Source of the DNA: Methanococcoides sp.
Lineage (GTDB): Archaea; Halobacteriota; Methanosarcinia; Methanosarcinales; Methanosarcinaceae
NCBI GenBank assembly: GCA_021108275.1
Contig: JAIORD010000005.1
Coordinates: 1 to 64,000 of the forward strand
DNA length: 64,000 bases
Direction of reading: 5' to 3'
Position numbers and translations under genes: made by a program. Below, in pieces: positions 55,574-64,000 of this stretch. Under the pieces are notes generated by a model. It was given only the letters and a program-made list of their open reading frames with translations, had not been told where the DNA came from and did no database searches. The stretch's first letter is position 1, and each line of letters opens with the position of its first letter.

Positions 55574-56770
55574 TCACGAAAACTGTTTGATTACTTCCCT
55601 TCCACGCTCACTTTTCAATAATAACTGAAGCATTTCAGGAATGTTCTCCTCATGCTTCTGGATCTGATCAAGAGATTCACGGTCCAGGACAAGCGAACAC
55701 TGGCTGCAGAACTTATCTGAAGGTCTTAGTACATTGTTACAGCGTGGACAGGCCTTGAGTGTCACATGCCTTTTATCTTCGGTCTTGAGGCCATATTTCT
55801 CAAAGATCCTTTCATTGATCTCATTGTCAGTGAAGTTAGCGTAGATCTTGAACATCTGTGTGGATCCACGAGACCAGCCAGCTCTGTGTTTGATCTCCTG
55901 TTCATTGAGACCGTCAAGGATCCAGTTAGTGATAGCAAGATGTCTGAAAGTATGGGGATTTACCGGTTTCTTTATACCAGCACGTTCACCTATCTTTGCA
56001 ATCGTGCTCCTTACGCTCTTATAGCTCAATGGTTCCATGTTCTGGTTGAGTGTGACCCATAGAGGAGCTTCAGAATCCTCCCTGAGTGGATGTACAGACA
56101 GCCACTGATTGAGATATCCTGTTGACCAGGTAAGTGGGATACCTTTGGCTGCAGTTGTCTTCTTACTCAGTGATGTCTGTGAGATGTACAGAATAGCACC
56201 ATACTGATTGAATTCAGCGTGTTTGATACGACAAGAGGCCAGAGCTCCCACGCGCATACCGGAGTCAGCCAGAACGGCAATTAAGGCTTTATCACGTGGA
56301 TGCTTACATGCTCCCATAAGCTTATCAAACTCTTCCTGAGTGAGCAGATCAGATGGCTGAACAGGAGTATCGATCGTCTTAAGTTTGATGTTCTGCACCC
56401 ATTTAGGAGCTTCACCTTCACAGGACCAACCAAAGAACTTCTTAACTAGCTTCTTATAGTTCCTCAGGCTACTTTGAGACATCTCACGCTCGTCCTCAAG
56501 GTACAACAACAGCCTGTGGAAGATGGCCTGATCTACCTGGTCAATCGTTCCTTTAAAGCCTATATCTTGGAGCCTTTGGACCATTCGAGTACCATAATTA
56601 GCATACCAGATCACCGTATTCTTTGCCAGCCCTTCAAGCCTACAGGCAGTTACAAAATTCTCAAGTATGTCCTTGTTACCCTGGCTGATATCTGCACCTC
56701 GGAGTCGCTCCATTGCACGTATTAAGCCAGTGTGAGTACTATGAACATCATCTACATCGCGAGTCATCAC
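55574..56770 (-). CDS. Tyrosine recombinase / integrase with C-terminal zinc ribbon
   Basis: The 398-residue protein has a SAM-like N-terminal core-binding domain (about 35-125) and a catalytic domain (about 145-330). It shows the first Arg in LADSGMRVGALA, the HxxR motif in NPHTFRHLAI, the HRAGWSRGS segment and the Tyr in FKIYANF. A zinc ribbon follows (CPRCNNVLRPSDKFCSQC). All key residues are present, so it may be active. Its start lies 44 bp from the attachment-like repeat at 56814, as expected for an element integrase. Confidence 0.9.
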   Translation of the reverse strand: MMTRDVDDVHSTHTGLIRAMERLRGADISQGNKDILENFVTACRLEGLAKNTVIWYANYGTRMVQRLQDIGFKGTIDQVDQAIFHRLLLYLEDEREMSQSSLRNYKKLVKKFFGWSCEGEAPKWVQNIKLKTIDTPVQPSDLLTQEEFDKLMGACKHPRDKALIAVLADSGMRVGALASCRIKHAEFNQYGAILYISQTSLSKKTTAAKGIPLTWSTGYLNQWLSVHPLREDSEAPLWVTLNQNMEPLSYKSVRSTIAKIGERAGIKKPVNPHTFRHLAITNWILDGLNEQEIKHRAGWSRGSTQMFKIYANFTDNEINERIFEKYGLKTEDKRHVTLKACPRCNNVLRPSDKFCSQCSLVLDRESLDQIQKHEENIPEMLQLLLKSERGREVIKQFS

Positions 56771-56813
56771 TTCATAAATTGGTGTATAGGTCTATATACT
56801 TTTGGAGCATAGA

Positions 56814-56827
56814 CCCGAACGGTCCAC
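56814..56827 (+). repeat. Right attachment-like repeat
   Basis: CCCGAACGGTCCAC equals the tRNA-Ala 3' end (33261-33274) except for one base, in direct orientation. It lies between the integrase gene and the host-like FrhB gene. Confidence 0.6.
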
Positions 56828-56858
56828 CAACTTCAATTTTTAAAGAACAAACACGCAA

Positions 56859-58028
56859 TCAGCTCTTTTGTCTGCGGTTCAACGTGTACATCTGTACCTT
56901 TTTCATCTTTGCAAGGTTGACCATTCGATCCATTTCAGCTTTTTCCAGAGGACGGGCTTCCAGATATCCACTATCGACCGCCTCATTAAATATCTCATAC
57001 CCGATCGACGTCCTTGCGAGCACTGTGGTCCAGCCGACCGGAGTTCCCACGCCACCAAATGAAATGTCAGTGTTCTCAGCAGCCATATCGGTACAGAACT
57101 TACACGAACTACAACGGTATTGGTCCAATTCTGAAAGATCGTAGCTTTTCATACCTTCAGAAGTACCAAACTCAAAGAGCCCTTTTCGGATCTTCATTGA
57201 ATGGATATCAGTAAGTTCCAGCCCTTTTGACTCAACGAATTCTTTAATTCCATCGTGCTCAAAACTGTCCATACAGAACAGACCGAACTTAAGCACCCTT
57301 GCCCTTAAGAAAAGATGAAGAAAACCATACGAACTTGTCTGCATCTTGTGTACCGCGTCTATATTACAACTTGGACCAACAAATCCAATGCTACCCATCT
57401 CCTGCTTTATGGCGCTCATCAAAGGCTCCAATGTCATGCTATGAGTATAGATGCTCCCCGCAGACTCAAGCACTTCAGCAGAGGTCCTGACTATCACAGG
57501 CTCAGCCTTCCAGGGCTCATCCTCGGACCTTTTCGTAACAATGGCACAATCAAGCAATCCTTCATCAAGTGCGTATGCGAGCATTGAGGTTACAACGCCG
57601 CCGTCCTGCCCCTTCACTCCGGGAATCGCGGACCTTGCAGCGTAGCCATACCTTATCTTTCCAATAAGGTCCTCTTCCTTGGTGATGGTCCGAGGACATT
57701 GATTATAGCAAACCCCGCAGGCAGTACATTTGCCCACCAGTTTTGGCTTGTTGTCCACAAAAGTAACATATTCACAGGAAGCAACGCATGCACCACATAA
57801 AGTGCAGATCCCAGTTTTGATTATCTCCTTGTTCAGCCTGCCAAAGGATATCTTCTCCTGGTCTCCGATAGTGCGCTTGAGGCGTATAACGCTTTTTTCA
57901 AGCCTGTCGAACTTACTCTTACATCGGTCAGAGCAAAAGCGATAGCTTTTTCCGCCATATTCAGTGACATAGTCACTATCTTTAGATACCTGAGCCTTAC
58001 AGATGGGATCTATGAGCATTGTTATCAT
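56859..58028 (-). CDS. FrhB-type F420/flavin oxidoreductase with N-terminal YHS/TRASH domain
   Basis: The 389-residue protein begins with a metal-binding YHS/TRASH domain (LIDPICKAQVSK ... YRFCSDRCKSKF, about 4-42). Two 4Fe-4S clusters follow (CTLCGACVASC and CTACGVCYNQCP), then the F420-hydrogenase beta-subunit N- and C-terminal domains (SIGFVGPSCNIDAVHKM, FCMDSFEH, CSSCKFCTDMAAENTDIS). FrhB-like proteins move electrons between F420 and FAD or ferredoxin. The fused metal-sensing domain is unusual. No partner subunit adjoins. Start could also be the Met at codon 4. Confidence 0.85.
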   Translation of the reverse strand: MITMLIDPICKAQVSKDSDYVTEYGGKSYRFCSDRCKSKFDRLEKSVIRLKRTIGDQEKISFGRLNKEIIKTGICTLCGACVASCEYVTFVDNKPKLVGKCTACGVCYNQCPRTITKEEDLIGKIRYGYAARSAIPGVKGQDGGVVTSMLAYALDEGLLDCAIVTKRSEDEPWKAEPVIVRTSAEVLESAGSIYTHSMTLEPLMSAIKQEMGSIGFVGPSCNIDAVHKMQTSSYGFLHLFLRARVLKFGLFCMDSFEHDGIKEFVESKGLELTDIHSMKIRKGLFEFGTSEGMKSYDLSELDQYRCSSCKFCTDMAAENTDISFGGVGTPVGWTTVLARTSIGYEIFNEAVDSGYLEARPLEKAEMDRMVNLAKMKKVQMYTLNRRQKS

Positions 58029-58179
58029 TCCAAAAGAATGTGAATGATAGCACTAATAAATCATTCGTATTAAAGCTAACTTTCATGAATGTTAATTTTA
58101 ATTGTTTATAATGATGGAAAATATTGCACTATAAAACAAATTAAATGTAAAAAACAGAGAGAAAGAAAAAAAGAAAAAA

Positions 58180-58199
58180 GAACACCCGAATGGGTGCTC
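58180..58199 (-). terminator. Terminator after the first CobN-like gene
   Basis: GAGCACCC and GGGTGTTC (minus strand, one G-U pair) form an 8-bp stem with a 4-nt loop. A long T-rich stretch follows. Confidence 0.75.
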
Positions 58200-58204
58200 A
58201 TCGC

Positions 58205-61200
58205 TTAAAATCCTCTTCTTCTGAATCCAATATATATTGTACCAACAACAGCAAGTACAAATACGATTCCGAATACGTCAGTTCCTGAAAAAGAAGAACT
58301 GGTAGATTCATCTTTCCTGACATTTTCCATGGTCATCTCATAACCTTCTACATAATCGGAGCTAGATTCTGCAGAATCGGCAATTGGATCATCCAATGAT
58401 TCACCATAACCACCATTGGAAGTAGTATCTGTCTGGTTTGATGCAGAACCTGTAGTTGAAGAATTTACAACCTGCACACTGCCAACACCGCCACTACTGG
58501 AAGAAGATTTAGAGGAAGACTTTGGAGAAGAAATTTCTAATTTCGCCTGATTTGCCTCTTCTATTTTTTTAATAAATTCAGACATTGTTTCTTCACTAAC
58601 GACTCCTGGCACAGACATTAGACCTTCAACGACATAGCTATTAAGCATTGGATTTCCACATGTATGATGGCAACAGGAAACACCATTCTCAACTACTGAT
58701 TCGACATACTCCTTCATCAGGTCCTGGAATATCTCATCTGAGGGATCCCAATAATCCTTGCGTGCGGTCTCGAGCATCCTTCCAGTCATTGACTGATAAG
58801 CATCAGGATTGTTTTCTTGGAACCACTCTTGCATTTCAGGATCATTTATGTACTTATCATAGACCATCTCCCAATCACTATCATCAACAAGTTCAGGATT
58901 TGTGACTTCCCATCCCCAGAGATTCTCCACGAACTCTGAGAACATCTTACCACCTGCATAGCCTGAAGCCTGCATTCCTTCGATCCATTCCTGATTGTAA
59001 TATCTTGAGCGGAGGTTCTTGTCAAGGTATTCCTTCATTGTGACCATTCCACTTTCATCTGAATTTCTTGTGTCCGAGACATACATCTCAGGAGTATCTC
59101 CAGAAATATGTCTTGTTGCAAGATTCAATCCTCCGAAATACTGGAAGAAATCGTCATTATCCAGTGTATCGTACAGATTAGATGAATCAGAATGGATAGA
59201 AGCATCCACGTTCCTCAGGTTCTCAGCCAAAATGTCTGAACCCTGGTAACCCCAGATGTCAGTACCATAGACGTAGCCCATTTTACTCAGGTAGAGTTCA
59301 GCTATTGCTGCCTCATCTTCCCAGGTTCCACTTGCACCTATGGCATTACCAACTCCAATCTCATAAGTCCCATCGCGAACAGCGAAGCAACGCATGGTAG
59401 AAAGTTCAGATGCGGTTTCTTCATCATAGCCAGCATCTAACAATGCCTGTTTTACAGCTTGAGTACTCTGGTTGACGTAATTTGTATAGTTACCTGCAGG
59501 TGCAGTATTTGCCATCCTTACCGCCTCATCGATCATCTTGATCTTGTCAGGGAAAGCATCACGCATACCTGCAGTAGTGTATACAATGTCGATACGTGGT
59601 CTGCCTGGCATTGATGGATCATAATTCGGCAACAATTCCGACTCGTTCATAAGTGTAAGGCCTGTTACCTGTTTGGAAGTTGGATCCCATATCGGTTTCA
59701 CTCCAAGCAGATAGAGAACTTCTGCCTCAAGTGTGCCATGATCTCTTATGAACTCAACACCAAATCTTGAGAAAGAAACCTTTTCAGGATATTCACTGTG
59801 TTTTTCATAGTAATCCACAAGCATGTCCTGAGCAAGTCTTGAACCTAGGTCCCACGTTACTTCTGAAGGGTACAATCGGGAATCCACACCATAGAAGTTA
59901 CGTCCTGTCGGAATTGAATCAGGATTTTGGATAGGATCCCTGCCAGGCCCAGCTGTAATAAAACCAGCTTCAAGTGCAGACATTACCCGACCCAGTTCAT
60001 CAGCGGAAGCGATCAAGTTATCCCTATAAACAAGTCCCCTTTCAAGATCAGAGGTTATCGAAGAATCGTTAGAACCGTAAATAAAGTCCTGAGCTGTAAC
60101 TGAGTCAGTACCATTGGTTACAACATCCCATACCATCTGATCAATATTAGTGTCATTCAGAGGAATACCCATCGGATATTCAGTTTCATTGTAATAGAAT
60201 GCACTTGAGACATTATTCTGGAAAGAACTTCCCAGCATAGCCCTGACCATTGCTGATAATTGGTCACCATCTGGACCTGATTCGTTTGCAGGAGGCACTT
60301 CCCCAAGTACATGGAATCCATAAGGTATGTTCTCTTCCGATATCTCTTCCAGATACTCATGGAGTACATTCTTTACAAATGTCTGGAACTGAGTATCGTT
60401 GTTGCGGTACAGTTCCAATGTGTTCTCATCCACATTCAGATCTTCGTGTAAGTTGAGTTCTACCATTTGATCAATAATGGTCATCCTGTAACCATCCCTT
60501 ACTTCGTCAGACATCCCTGGATCGTAATAGGTCTGGATATCACTCGAAATATCTGCCATCTCAGCGTGGAGACCACCGCGCTCAAGGGTCGGTGTAAGAT
60601 GGTCGATGATCAGTGCATTTCCCCTGTATTCTGCAGTTAATCCTTCACCCACATTGGCTACAATGTATGGGTAAATATTAGGTATGTCCTGTAGTAGCAA
60701 AGGTGCCCAATCGGATGTTCTGTTCATACCATAGGCAAGTCCGGGAAGCCACTCATGAGTTCCATGGGTACCCAGATGAATCACTGCATCGGCATCCCAG
60801 TCATCGTTTAGCCAAAGGTAGAAAGCTATGTACTGATGTGGTGGAGGTACCAATGTACTGTGATACAACACGTTGTCGTTTTGTGTCATTCCACGTGCAG
60901 GTTGAGGCATCAACCAAACATTTCCACACTGTACAGTAGGAATCACGATGTATCTGCCGGATTCATTTTCCCATATCATGAACATCTCATCTTCAGTGAA
61001 ATCTTCAGACCAGGGTTCCCCCCACTCATTAATTACCTGAGTACGTAGATTTTCAGGAAGTTCCTCATTGAACCACTCGTGATAGGTTTCAATAGGTATA
61101 AGTTGAGCACCCCATTCAGTTCGATTCTCAACCATCTCATCGAGAACACCCGGTGCCCAGGAACCAACATTTATGCCTTGTGATTTTACCCTATCGAGCA

Positions 61201-62527
61201 GCTCAGTAGTGTTTTCTGGAATATATGTAAGATTGTACTGACTTCCATTCATTTCATCGAGTAAATTCACAATACTTGCCATACTGTCCAGGTAGCTGGC
61301 TCCAATACTATCCTTACCAGGAGGATAGTTATAGTAGATCACAGCAACTTTTTTGTCCTCATTGGATTTTCTTTTGAGCTCGGCCCACTCGATAGAACGG
61401 TTCGCCATCCAGTCGATCTGAGCATCATTTGGTACGTATTCATAGACATAATACCCGACCTCTTTCTTATCACCAAGCACTATATATTCGAATATGCCGT
61501 CGATGTTTGGAAGAACGGTCTTACGTGTTGCTTCCTGATTGGAGATTCCCCTGTTTGCATCAGCAGGATCACCATAAGAAGGATCAGCAACCATTCCTTT
61601 TAATACAGGAACATCGAGATTTCTCAATGCTGCATCTCCATATCCCTTATACATATTGACATCGAGTCCGAAGCTCTTAAGAGAGATCATACATTGGACC
61701 AAAGGAGTACCAGTTTCATTACAATAAAAACCGGAAATATTATAGAAAGTATCAAATCCAGCAATGACATTGCAATCCTTGCTTTCCAAATCACGAATCA
61801 GAGCATCTACGATCTCCGTATTTCCATCCTTATAGTCGGACTTATGGAACCATATCCCTATAGTTGGCTTTGCAGGATCATATGTGAAATGCTCACCATT
61901 GGAATCGTTTTGATACCATTCAAAATATTCTGCAGGAGTATCGAACCAATATGCATCTGAATCCGGATGGTAGATGCCCTGAGGAAGCATTATCGGTTCA
62001 GTATAATCCCAACTGCTTGTCAGAGTTGTTTTGCCACCATAGTTCTTAGCCAGATACACAAGGAAATTTTCAGCATTCTCTTTCAGGAAATCTTCCTGCA
62101 GACCCATGTTGAAGAAATATTGTTCATCAAAACTTCCATAGGGTTCACCACCAGAGAAATCGTAGTCATATGTAGAGTTCAATATTGAAGGATCGATATA
62201 ACTTGCAATGTTAATAAGCACAGTTCCATTTGATTTTGCATATTCCATTTCATCAGAGAACTGATCGTACTTAGATTGCCACAGCATATAGGTAAAGATG
62301 ACATCCTGGTTACTGAGATCTATTTCAGAAAGATTCTGCATTGTTGAATGATATGTAACATTTATGCTTGCATTGTAAGGATTTGCTCCCTTCGCATAAT
62401 CTATTACTGCTCCATCGCTATAAGTGATCAAAGTAATGTTGACCTGTTCATCTGCCGATACCACTGGCGAAAGAGCCAGTAAAATCAAAACACTTAAAAG
62501 TAATAACTGATGTTTTATGTTTTGCAT
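58205..62527 (-). CDS. CobN-like chelatase subunit, exported and membrane-anchored
   Basis: The 1440-residue protein has a signal peptide (KHQLLLLSVLILLALSPVVSA). A full CobN/magnesium chelatase H fold follows, with HLGTHGTHEWLPG and AVIHLG, FDVFVGT-type regions and a late CCHHTCGNP motif. A Ser-rich linker and a C-terminal helix with RRRGF complete it. CobN normally works in the cytoplasm with CobS/CobT or ChlI/ChlD to put cobalt or magnesium into a tetrapyrrole; here the body would be outside the membrane. Binding of corrinoids or cobalt at the surface is plausible. The ATG at 62525-62527 has GGTGG upstream; the frame's GTG at 62563 is discarded. A paralogue follows upstream at 63132. Confidence 0.88.
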   Translation of the reverse strand: MQNIKHQLLLLSVLILLALSPVVSADEQVNITLITYSDGAVIDYAKGANPYNASINVTYHSTMQNLSEIDLSNQDVIFTYMLWQSKYDQFSDEMEYAKSNGTVLINIASYIDPSILNSTYDYDFSGGEPYGSFDEQYFFNMGLQEDFLKENAENFLVYLAKNYGGKTTLTSSWDYTEPIMLPQGIYHPDSDAYWFDTPAEYFEWYQNDSNGEHFTYDPAKPTIGIWFHKSDYKDGNTEIVDALIRDLESKDCNVIAGFDTFYNISGFYCNETGTPLVQCMISLKSFGLDVNMYKGYGDAALRNLDVPVLKGMVADPSYGDPADANRGISNQEATRKTVLPNIDGIFEYIVLGDKKEVGYYVYEYVPNDAQIDWMANRSIEWAELKRKSNEDKKVAVIYYNYPPGKDSIGASYLDSMASIVNLLDEMNGSQYNLTYIPENTTELLDRVKSQGINVGSWAPGVLDEMVENRTEWGAQLIPIETYHEWFNEELPENLRTQVINEWGEPWSEDFTEDEMFMIWENESGRYIVIPTVQCGNVWLMPQPARGMTQNDNVLYHSTLVPPPHQYIAFYLWLNDDWDADAVIHLGTHGTHEWLPGLAYGMNRTSDWAPLLLQDIPNIYPYIVANVGEGLTAEYRGNALIIDHLTPTLERGGLHAEMADISSDIQTYYDPGMSDEVRDGYRMTIIDQMVELNLHEDLNVDENTLELYRNNDTQFQTFVKNVLHEYLEEISEENIPYGFHVLGEVPPANESGPDGDQLSAMVRAMLGSSFQNNVSSAFYYNETEYPMGIPLNDTNIDQMVWDVVTNGTDSVTAQDFIYGSNDSSITSDLERGLVYRDNLIASADELGRVMSALEAGFITAGPGRDPIQNPDSIPTGRNFYGVDSRLYPSEVTWDLGSRLAQDMLVDYYEKHSEYPEKVSFSRFGVEFIRDHGTLEAEVLYLLGVKPIWDPTSKQVTGLTLMNESELLPNYDPSMPGRPRIDIVYTTAGMRDAFPDKIKMIDEAVRMANTAPAGNYTNYVNQSTQAVKQALLDAGYDEETASELSTMRCFAVRDGTYEIGVGNAIGASGTWEDEAAIAELYLSKMGYVYGTDIWGYQGSDILAENLRNVDASIHSDSSNLYDTLDNDDFFQYFGGLNLATRHISGDTPEMYVSDTRNSDESGMVTMKEYLDKNLRSRYYNQEWIEGMQASGYAGGKMFSEFVENLWGWEVTNPELVDDSDWEMVYDKYINDPEMQEWFQENNPDAYQSMTGRMLETARKDYWDPSDEIFQDLMKEYVESVVENGVSCCHHTCGNPMLNSYVVEGLMSVPGVVSEETMSEFIKKIEEANQAKLEISSPKSSSKSSSSSGGVGSVQVVNSSTTGSASNQTDTTSNGGYGESLDDPIADSAESSSDYVEGYEMTMENVRKDESTSSSFSGTDVFGIVFVLAVVGTIYIGFRRRGF

Positions 62528-63093
62528 ATTATCCACCCGATAATGTGTAAGACGTCCCGGCACTTTGCTTGGCGGCTGTTCCGGGATGACTCAAACTTTC
62601 ATGATCCACTCATTTTCATTCAATTTTCTAATTTGTCATTTCCATAAACTCTTGAAAGAATAAAATGAGCGTCCTAATTGTATTTATTTACTGCCACATT
62701 TCTTGATCCTTGTAGTAGTTACGTAATATATTGTATTACAAATAGAACAATTCGTAACATGAAACTTTAGTGTCTAGGATAATATTGCATAAATACATTT
62801 GTAATTAGATAATATATGTAATCTAAAGTACTAACTGTGTGCATAGTGGAAAAGGAGGCAGCGACAGAAGCATAACTAGGAGCTAAATTTGTTTTTGCTT
62901 TAAAAGCATAACTCTTTTTTCAGGAACAATGGCACTACTCTGAGCATAGCTTATACACATTAAAAATTGTTAATCTAACCATCGGCTATAAGCAAGAACG
63001 TCAAAAGCCCAAGATTCCCTTTATACTGTTTATGGTATGCATATAACACCAAGTATTGAGAATCGATAACCAAAAAACAAAAAAAGAAAAGGA
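62528..63093. other. Promoter/leader region of the first CobN-like gene
   Basis: About 570 bp with no gene. It holds AT-rich promoter-like stretches, and a plus-strand purine-rich motif (AAAGGAGGCAGCGACAGAAG, about 62848). I see no cobalamin riboswitch. Confidence 0.4.
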
Positions 63094-63117
63094 CACTTCG
63101 ACAACATTATCGAAGTG
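63094..63117 (-). terminator. Terminator after the second CobN-like gene
   Basis: CACTTCG and CGAAGTG form a 7-bp stem around 10 nt. The minus strand continues TCCTTTTCTTTTTTTG. Confidence 0.75.
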
Positions 63118-63131
63118 CTACTAAATTGATT

Positions 63132-64000
63132 TTAGATCCCTCGTCTCCTGAAACCGACAAATATGACAGAAACGGCCAGTATGACCAACACACTGCCTAA
63201 AATATCAGCACCGGAGAAGGATGTAGACGACGAGGCTGAATCGCTTGTTGTGGATTCTTTTGTCATTTCATACCCTTCAACGTAGTTGTCTGGTGTGTTT
63301 TGCTGAGAAGACTCTGTTGCCTGCTCGGTGGTAGTTCCATACCCCCCACTAGCACTGCTTGTGCTAGTGGTATTGACGATCGAAGCAGATCCAGTTGATC
63401 CACTACTGCTGCTGCGGGTACTGGAAGCTGATGATGAAGTTTCCCTTTGTGTGGCTTCCTGCATCAGTTTGTTGTACTCGTCTATGGTCTCCTGTGAAAC
63501 AACACCTGGTATGGACATCACGCCCTGTATATAACTATCGAGCAACGGATTACCACAGGTATGATGACAGCATGTTACACCGTTCTCGACCACGGATTCT
63601 GCGTACTCCTTTACTAGGTTCTGGAGGACCTCATCCGATGCATCCCAGTAGTCTTTCCTTGCGGTTTCAAGCATGCGAGCAGTCATGGATTGATATTGAT
63701 ATGGGTTATCATTGAAGAATTCATCCATGCCAAGATCGTACTTGTCGTTGACGTAGATATCATAGATATCATTCCAGTCAGAATCCTTTACCAATCCAGG
63801 GGTCGTCGCATCCCAGCCCCACATATGCTCGGTGAACTTCATGAACTCCCTAGCGCCAGCGTAATCGTATTCCATCATACCCTCTATCCATTTAGGATTG
63901 AAATATCTTGCACGCAATTCCGTCCTGAATGCCTCGTTCAGGGTAATGATCTGGGGATTGTCCACACTTTTCAGATCTGCAATATACATCTCCGGATTAT
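63132..64000 (-). CDS. Second CobN-like membrane-anchored chelatase (partial)
   Basis: Only the C-terminal 289 or so residues lie in the window. They align with the first CobN-like protein (PEMYIADLKS/PEMYVSDTRN, CCHHTCGNPLLDSY, MTARMLETARKDYWD). They then pass through a Ser/Thr-rich linker to YVEGYEMTKES and a final helix with GFRRRGI. The shared C-terminal pattern shows tandem duplication. The start lies beyond the right edge. Confidence 0.85.
   Translation of the reverse strand, partial: NPEMYIADLKSVDNPQIITLNEAFRTELRARYFNPKWIEGMMEYDYAGAREFMKFTEHMWGWDATTPGLVKDSDWNDIYDIYVNDKYDLGMDEFFNDNPYQYQSMTARMLETARKDYWDASDEVLQNLVKEYAESVVENGVTCCHHTCGNPLLDSYIQGVMSIPGVVSQETIDEYNKLMQEATQRETSSSASSTRSSSSGSTGSASIVNTTSTSSASGGYGTTTEQATESSQQNTPDNYVEGYEMTKESTTSDSASSSTSFSGADILGSVLVILAVSVIFVGFRRRGI

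Larger units (their letters stand above)
33275..56813. mobile_element. Putative integrated element in tRNA-Ala (about 23.5 kb), degraded
   Basis: It is bounded by the tRNA-Ala 3' end and its 14-bp imperfect copy, with a tyrosine integrase directly inside the right end. The content is accessory: viral-type primase/helicase, restriction locus, ribbon-helix-helix and winged-helix regulators, small membrane proteins, broken genes, duplicated noncoding segments and long AT-rich gaps. It may be several insertions on top of each other, as an integrase remnant and a 275-bp repeat lie inside. Confidence 0.6.

Noticed and set aside
62528-63093. Cobalamin riboswitch before the CobN-like gene
   Set aside because: No B12-box or the expected multi-stem fold could be recognised by eye.

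Overview
The window looks like chromosome of a methylotrophic, pyrrolysine-using methanogenic archaeon of the Methanosarcinaceae, most like Methanococcoides or Methanolobus. Evidence: a dimethylamine methyltransferase gene (mtbB) with the in-frame UAG at the family's pyrrolysine position, its corrinoid protein mtbC, an Msr-type methanogenesis regulator, an archaeal aIF2-gamma/Rpo7/Spt4/S24e/S27ae cluster, TATA-box promoters and coenzyme B-type homoaconitase. The species assignment is inference.

Layout. 1-6.3 kb: the mtbC-mtbB operon (and the first codons of a following gene) on the minus strand, divergent from an Msr-type regulator, a dCache sensor kinase and a single-domain response regulator. 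6.3-9.9 kb: translation/transcription operon aIF2-gamma, PIN protein, Rpo7, Spt4, GTP-dependent dephospho-CoA kinase, S24e, S27ae. 10-15.3 kb: two COG1361-type surface proteins and an RND (HAE3) exporter, the latter frameshifted and without a normal start codon, behind a MarR regulator with palindromic sites upstream. 15.7-19 kb: MscS channel, double CDGSH iron-sulfur protein and a rubredoxin-TPP enzyme fusion in a row. 19-27.6 kb: DUF427, Maf, U32 peptidase-family protein and a 1711-residue protein with thirteen 96-residue units. 27.7-32.6 kb: larB-larC, small proteins, homoaconitase large subunit and a winged-helix regulator. 32.9-33.3 kb: tRNA-Ile and tRNA-Ala.

33.27-56.83 kb is accessory DNA that looks like an integrated element in tRNA-Ala: a 14-bp copy of the tRNA 3' end (one mismatch) lies just beyond a tyrosine integrase at the far side. 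It holds a ChaB-like protein, small membrane proteins, a possible tail-protein fragment, a type I restriction locus whose HsdM has lost its catalytic part and is fused in frame to a viral-type primase/helicase, a DUF262-AlbA_2 gene and a PAS kinase that are each split by one UAG codon, a second dCache kinase, a 275-bp repeat in two copies, a structured GC-rich stretch that may be a truncated group II intron, three decayed copies of one C-terminal coding fragment, and a candidate small RNA.

56.8-64 kb returns to host-like genes: an FrhB-type flavoprotein with an N-terminal YHS/TRASH domain, then two CobN-like chelatase paralogues that carry signal peptides and/or C-terminal membrane anchors.

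The strongest unusual signal is the use of UAG. Every intact gene whose end I could read stops at UAA or UGA. The three UAGs that interrupt gene-length frames (mtbB, DUF262-AlbA_2, PAS kinase) are all followed in frame by the missing part of a known domain. The first is established pyrrolysine biology. The other two are either readthrough/pyrrolysine proteins of mobile DNA or nonsense mutations that amber suppression would tolerate.
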